DNA of 64,000 nucleotides from an uncultured Schlesneria sp. (GTDB taxonomy: Bacteria > Planctomycetota > Planctomycetia > Planctomycetales > Planctomycetaceae). The position numbers were made by a program, and so were the translations under genes. The stretch spans positions 1-64,000 of the forward strand of contig CAIVEI010000171.1 in the NCBI GenBank assembly GCA_903904835.1. Direction: 5' to 3'. The notes beneath the pieces are model-generated. The model worked only from the letters and a program-made list of their open reading frames with translations, was not told the origin of the DNA and ran no database searches. Positions 63,701 through 64,000 of this stretch are shown piece by piece (position 1 is the first letter of the stretch; the number at the start of each line of letters is the position of its first letter).

Positions 63701-64000
63701 CCGCGATTCTCAAGCCGTGGGGGGTGGTCAAACCCAATCTGATGGAACCAGTGGAAGGGGGATTAAAAATTGTCCGCGGCGAAAACGCGACTCCGGAAGC
63801 GATCCCGTGCGGATATACATGGAACTCGGATATTCAGGGTGATTTCGATGTCACACTCAGTTATCGCGACTTGCAGTCGAAGACCGAACAACCGGACTGG
63901 CAGATCCCGCGAGTCGAATTGCATCTCTATATCGGTGGCGGATATGAAAATTCGACACATTTGTTGCATATGGGTCAGCGACAACGCATTAACGGTACGT
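51718..64000 (+). CDS. Giant secreted TPR protein with repeated DUF1581/DUF1583-like modules (3' end beyond window)
   Basis: At least 4,094 codons without a stop; no stop-terminated ORF in this frame appears in the track. Signal peptide region 'FRWLALCCLVGVLLSSPLKG' (about residues 43-62) follows a basic 42-residue leader partly encoded by repeat DNA. Residues about 75-2950 are largely TPR-like ('EALELYQKAIALAPEQAQYR', 'AVEHFKVALKKDPKLARSNF'). From about 2960 an alternating two-module unit recurs: lectin/LamG-like ('MWWIGHDGQIAHLCG', 'FTVEAELATDGW') and 'FDRLAFLFDAEGVKLHWMTD' type, twice in full before the edge. Strong AGGAGG upstream. Likely an extracytoplasmic scaffold; function unknown. 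Confidence 0.88.
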   Translation, partial: MSSLRFDWLIPRRSLKRPSTKRRSDKGRSLACASGYGVGVGFRWLALCCLVGVLLSSPLKGQEVDPDEAKEKSVADRFVTVLEKNPRRGTALDKVYGFHVERGSLDGLVKTYRDKTQTAKGAEAGTAWMIVGLLESLRGQDAVAVDAFAQAEQLVKDNNLASYYLGQSLVLIGQPDKAAEALERSIQRKPAQADLLDIFQALGRVYQRAQKTDKALEVWNRLEKQFPNDARVQEQIATTLLEENEFAAALPRYQSLAKTTKDKYRQSLFQMEAAEIKVRLGQSDEAIAEFEKLLGQLNPDNWLYREVRRRIEAVYLRTDDQSGLITYYEAWIKKNAEDLEAVSRLSRLLAGMGRGPEAQAWLEKGLKLAPKKKELRNALIGQLMYEQKYPEAIAQYEQLDKHEPNNPDTLRDWGRVILKDTARDEATRKKDAAAVWRRLTTAKPKDPLIASQVGELFRQAEMTDEALELYQKAIALAPEQAQYREYLGEYFHTLKRKDEALTTWRAIAEGKLKTAPNVARLAEVLASFGYLAEAVETNAEACKLDPKDFALQVKQADLLAQADQHDQALTQLAIVKKLAANDEEREAWLMRDLRELQAVNKLKERIAELEKDKDSKDADNWFWLGRAYEAERQLKEAAQAVAKASTLAPQSVPILMASARIYEAQNNLLAAVDINTKLAAIDRRYRTEYLKQVATLEQKLGRRDKAIQAGRDLIAAAPGNPETYEFFSQLCFQLGEAEEGLSALRRSVRVNPTEPKGLLLLAAALSEQFRTSEAIELYWRAFDKAANLEDRLGVVPMLTELYLQTNQFDRLLERLERQRREPNQQREMTICLAQAYQSAGDDGNARQELEKLLTEDTRDVQLLTQLVKLCESDGDLDAAVKFQQQLMKSTPGKEATTRLAQLLMKLGENDEATALMSRITMEEKDPETVLKSLDSMLNQENYAQAMTVVEKLTRDQPKNWELIYREGVALAKSKDKAAEAKSRFEAILALKLNDDEMTLSAKNQLKKAQGRTRSPVAQAIEMNPLLMRAQSTWQIRQAVGLDNQNYYGGGQQPFWTPHDYGTARMACFGWLNLLARNEGKEDEFLKEHRELGEKAEDLRGLWDSYYLASLTNNQKESYGILKKLSLRPDAEVITKTMYLASLTSRGFEPNQVDEDGDPIEMTEEAAEKDDDEEETQQRMPKLAALDADEMKHVMECYNAIDDSTSMMNFGQTFLQIVAAELKRAGRKDEADKMLNDKISEAKEPLQIASLLPNVVLKNDFKTAITLLDRLAELKDDGAANQAPNPYGGFNYAQYVSSPEYQSQILAQLMAKRAQKKATGDVLELWNRFLMTAVARYEKQKTMAAASKKRNQQQFQYQQRGYVYVWRGNSQQHVNLNFPTANEIYDQSTIQMLYQAFAIYKEADSSRDLIDHFQKKLSDPNTSDTQKIFWQFGLGYLHWWMDEKDEALAVLAPATDALNDNVDMKFELAKLYEQRGEHEQALAIVDSLTATDQQAMQKREITALRMAVNSGNIDRARAAAERLFGLRLDSNLQIQLAQQMHQLGMHDQAEAVLSRAGRQAGNKADILSNLMQQYQSQGKNEVATQIAHQLLRRSSGASTTMNAVARRRSNNQNGDSGLRQQALTVLKRSGKLPEMIKKVEGQLKSSPKSQRLTETLIEYYTANGETKKVEELTAKIAETKQDDPQFRFNLGQQLMNQGKHKEAVEHFKVALKKDPKLARSNFYEIINSFQNADKLNELASVLEDFDFKMFRQNPWELTNMISNLSYQEKSKTQAIALFKRAWKELPDQRQQLLSSLNNDIFWQMPEIYDYARQGIIPTETSILQNAGWPGFGQIQSWGGEGKITTLMNRFLTIAATNKKFDELTKEIQETQKKVKKWDGGSALLALIDLRRGKVDEAKVVLEKLLPTFKGMQQGQYTRWEIAQELMPHDACIDLAIQYFEAAIKDPDAMTQNGFQYTPGKPLVTLYKQRGRKNDARRVMLEASKVKQSRYQGNEDYEAYQRINNSTSLGNEMKAMGFPIDALRVYQEQLARSEDFVSAARVFGGGTNGTQQIARMKKQLETGFQTALKELKPELLPELLTGDDPTKGRPSVDLLLMLESRDLDKTTMSSALANLVAGIASNPQMIEKTKTALSNVRATSPEDLAVLILVAQMAGTLNDTENQSAAVKQLVELVDEKPLEPQPEKGGFTTKQREIAKQQMALWLVGRECLKHDSLRASGIKLGERALEAARRQTDHGYALAILREWGQIAIQAGDKEAAEQRWTEMLEVVIPKPVEKKKEDAAKTSSIGNPLHRVRDAGNATRAFDRVPLAAALSRQCLPTAQGVQRALASEDARQWHTKNNPAVLPTKTSFTALPTGLSRWEMMLAPALVGQATFSVPIRVGAPPAAPPSGTKGNVITLAQFEQAAQIAKLAAEKGLNDLSIKAMTLALQAGPPIEAIQAIDPNQPFATTRNLNTQNEQSQLTVKVEERLTALERLWRQKGFSDDVVYNLLKSAVLPERRPLEVFLYPRPLNQNPNQPPQSVGSLLVKAALKTNKVDEVKQLLEPKLKQPLGELSARVLLAQLALATRDHALATEQIELLSKRLQQDSLQNSSELACHVAIPALSLTELPPAAMVLLERAVDHLTQNGQQGRGNVQEEPIRSFRFALARLQFQNKNVEGGKKHLEEYLNYLTPLYARYGGNYGQYRRRIEMMKIAAEYARAGLRTDSLECLGRYADLPIINNYGQEGPSRAGTTILSGLATIPSAERYELLKAWSLPTAERKSIRVIGNLVAGDSAPTSFDALRGDVPRGPRVAELASTAGLLVAAAADAKKLDELRDQLIPHAEQDVEHAKFLLLMTEIARGDGAGQLPALRKYVDERKKVAGGGTGDEDSDENVNNQSRAQINDLLLAHAAIADKNLRPVGRELALQFVNQAGRFQDQLLMTIGRREYYTPTVGPKAAERMNHESWNTDLKHWTAAGVVSARTEAAGALPMWWIGHDGQIAHLCGPDASHLYLKYPLAGEFEVTCDAWLGSWGECDLGYGGIVYHGLNLGNDTQIMSVGNRVDSVHKPDPPEVQNRYNQIRLEIKPDKVRYFVNGYFIHEEPKPSTASPWLFIHCDKVWLTALQNLKITGNPVIPREVALVKGDNLLGWVTEFYGEHQPNRDPDPVINNESGQPTETPEFDWWAKEGIIHGRYQPLSGLGKPTVQQSRLHFDRPMQDGERIKYEFWYESGSTGTDVAPAFDRLAFLFDAEGVKLHWMTDGSTPEDAYSGLAADNVLVEPSIQRGKVHLKDRDWNSVEISLKESVVTLSLNDAVVAVRKLESENSRQFGFYHDKNATAVQVRKIVLTGDWPETLSSEITSDLLAPSHVRTPQERRNFGRTIDEKFHTSGLEDLLVQTRAMPLEAQYEALKHWVLPNDDHANYRLFADFTSDNGIPNKNRLTGRLDSNGENDVAPFRRQKVGGELIAPAFDLVDVAKKLNRLDELAKLVEEAPDDKTPFAARSKLAMQIMINTAKGDFAKSNEGMGQLLLLCKAIPENARMVKRWPEVLVGSDATRHPQLRAGALTLLTQIVEHQHKRGLGEMWEGRTTGLRDHCKRLIDTNQFPPAGGSSPKGQWATASIEWADAHARGPVSRWHFRENEVTHVAGYSHDYLYYQSPLRGSFTVEAELATDGWRETRLMYHAHWVGAQYTREVVDLGDLTSSWQSPKIEPKVEFGDWCLMKLAVEPNKATYYINDRKVHEQTLPDQPDPWLALMTWGNLSGGARMIRIKGQPEIPEQLNLSARNDLVGWTPSLYHDPMNNRQPNENENGNPNAWIKNNDEIVGQQFVKTPGRKRASLLRYHRPLVEDSVVDYDFFYAPNETHVHPALGRMAFLLEPDGVKLHWLTDAQWDRSGLAPDNVESNPEHHRGPAALPLKKDDWNHLQMTTKGDTVLLKLNDTDVYEGPIALTNQRQLGLFHYVEETAVRVKNVVYRGAWPKTLPSLKEQEFSNMGPKYYDLADADLKTDFDWNFQGANPAILKPWGVVKPNLMEPVEGGLKIVRGENATPEAIPCGYTWNSDIQGDFDVTLSYRDLQSKTEQPDWQIPRVELHLYIGGGYENSTHLLHMGQRQRINGT
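51798..51823 (+). repeat. Dispersed palindrome arm inside the giant gene's 5' end
   Basis: 26 bp identical to 50341-50366 ('aagatccctcgcttgcgcgt' onward). Here it is translated as part of 'GRSLACASGY', just before the signal peptide's hydrophobic core. Confidence 0.9.
58631..58727 (+). repeat. Palindromic repeat embedded in frame within the giant gene
   Basis: 'gtgtgccactggcg' (58631-58644) pairs perfectly with 'cgccagtggcacac' (58714-58727). Inside lie two smaller hairpins (cactggcggc/gccgccagtg at 58637-58664; cactggcg/cgccagtg at 58694-58721). The frame stays open, encoding 'VPLAAALSRQCLPTAQGVQR' and onward (about residues 2305-2336), which breaks the TPR pattern. The sequence belongs to the intergenic 'tgtgccactg' family. 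Confidence 0.85.

Noticed and set aside
1-64000. CRISPR arrays or phage genes
   Set aside because: No regularly spaced repeat-spacer pattern and no structural, integrase or lysis genes were seen; all repeats are palindromic dispersed elements.

Overview
The window looks like a planctomycete chromosome (a Planctomycetaceae-type genome; genus not determinable from sequence alone). The signs are moderate GC, long spacers packed with dispersed palindromic repeats, secreted proteins with long N-terminal leaders, a giant TPR protein with modules resembling planctomycete-specific DUF1581/DUF1583 families, a lone MoxR ATPase and a Pls/PosA-type synthetase. No rRNA, tRNA or CRISPR array was found.

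Layout. 1-5.8 kb: repeats, then lysS, a LolC/E-type permease, a repeat-filled spacer, its LolD-type ATPase, and a branched-chain aminotransferase behind a terminator hairpin. 5.8-13.4 kb: a large inverted repeat, an HtrA/DegP protease, a convergent overlapping TrhO-RluA fusion, a Pro-rich secreted protein and truB. 13.7-22.4 kb: a Pls/PosA NRPS with a small LigD-phosphoesterase-like gene, a TPR protein, a Gfo/Idh/MocA oxidoreductase, an orphan sugar ABC permease and an esterase. 22.5-27.3 kb: a three-gene minus-strand island (nucleotide-sensor/TPR protein, CapV-like patatin, polytopic membrane protein with a Rossmann/TIR-like domain), which resembles an uncharacterised defence cassette.

28-42 kb: lipoprotein, RluA-type synthase, EF-G paralogue, two tandem YtcJ-type amidohydrolases, an apparently frameshifted RDD membrane gene, an M16 peptidase, an esterase-SMP30 fusion and two small membrane proteins. 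42.1-47.0 kb: a cimA-valS operon with a near-consensus promoter, a leucine-rich leader peptide and a terminator hairpin, i.e. a candidate transcription attenuator. 47.1-50.4 kb: a decayed IS1182-type transposase followed by an IS4-type element inserted into one arm of a 26-bp palindromic repeat. 50.4-64.0 kb: moxR facing away from a giant secreted TPR gene of at least 4,094 codons that runs off the window and carries palindromic repeat DNA in frame at two places.

Functional themes are translation and RNA modification (lysS, valS, EF-G, truB, two RluA-family domains, TrhO), branched-chain amino acid synthesis (cimA, ilvE), envelope transport and proteolysis (LolCD-like, HtrA, M16), and repeat/IS-driven remodelling of intergenic and even coding DNA.
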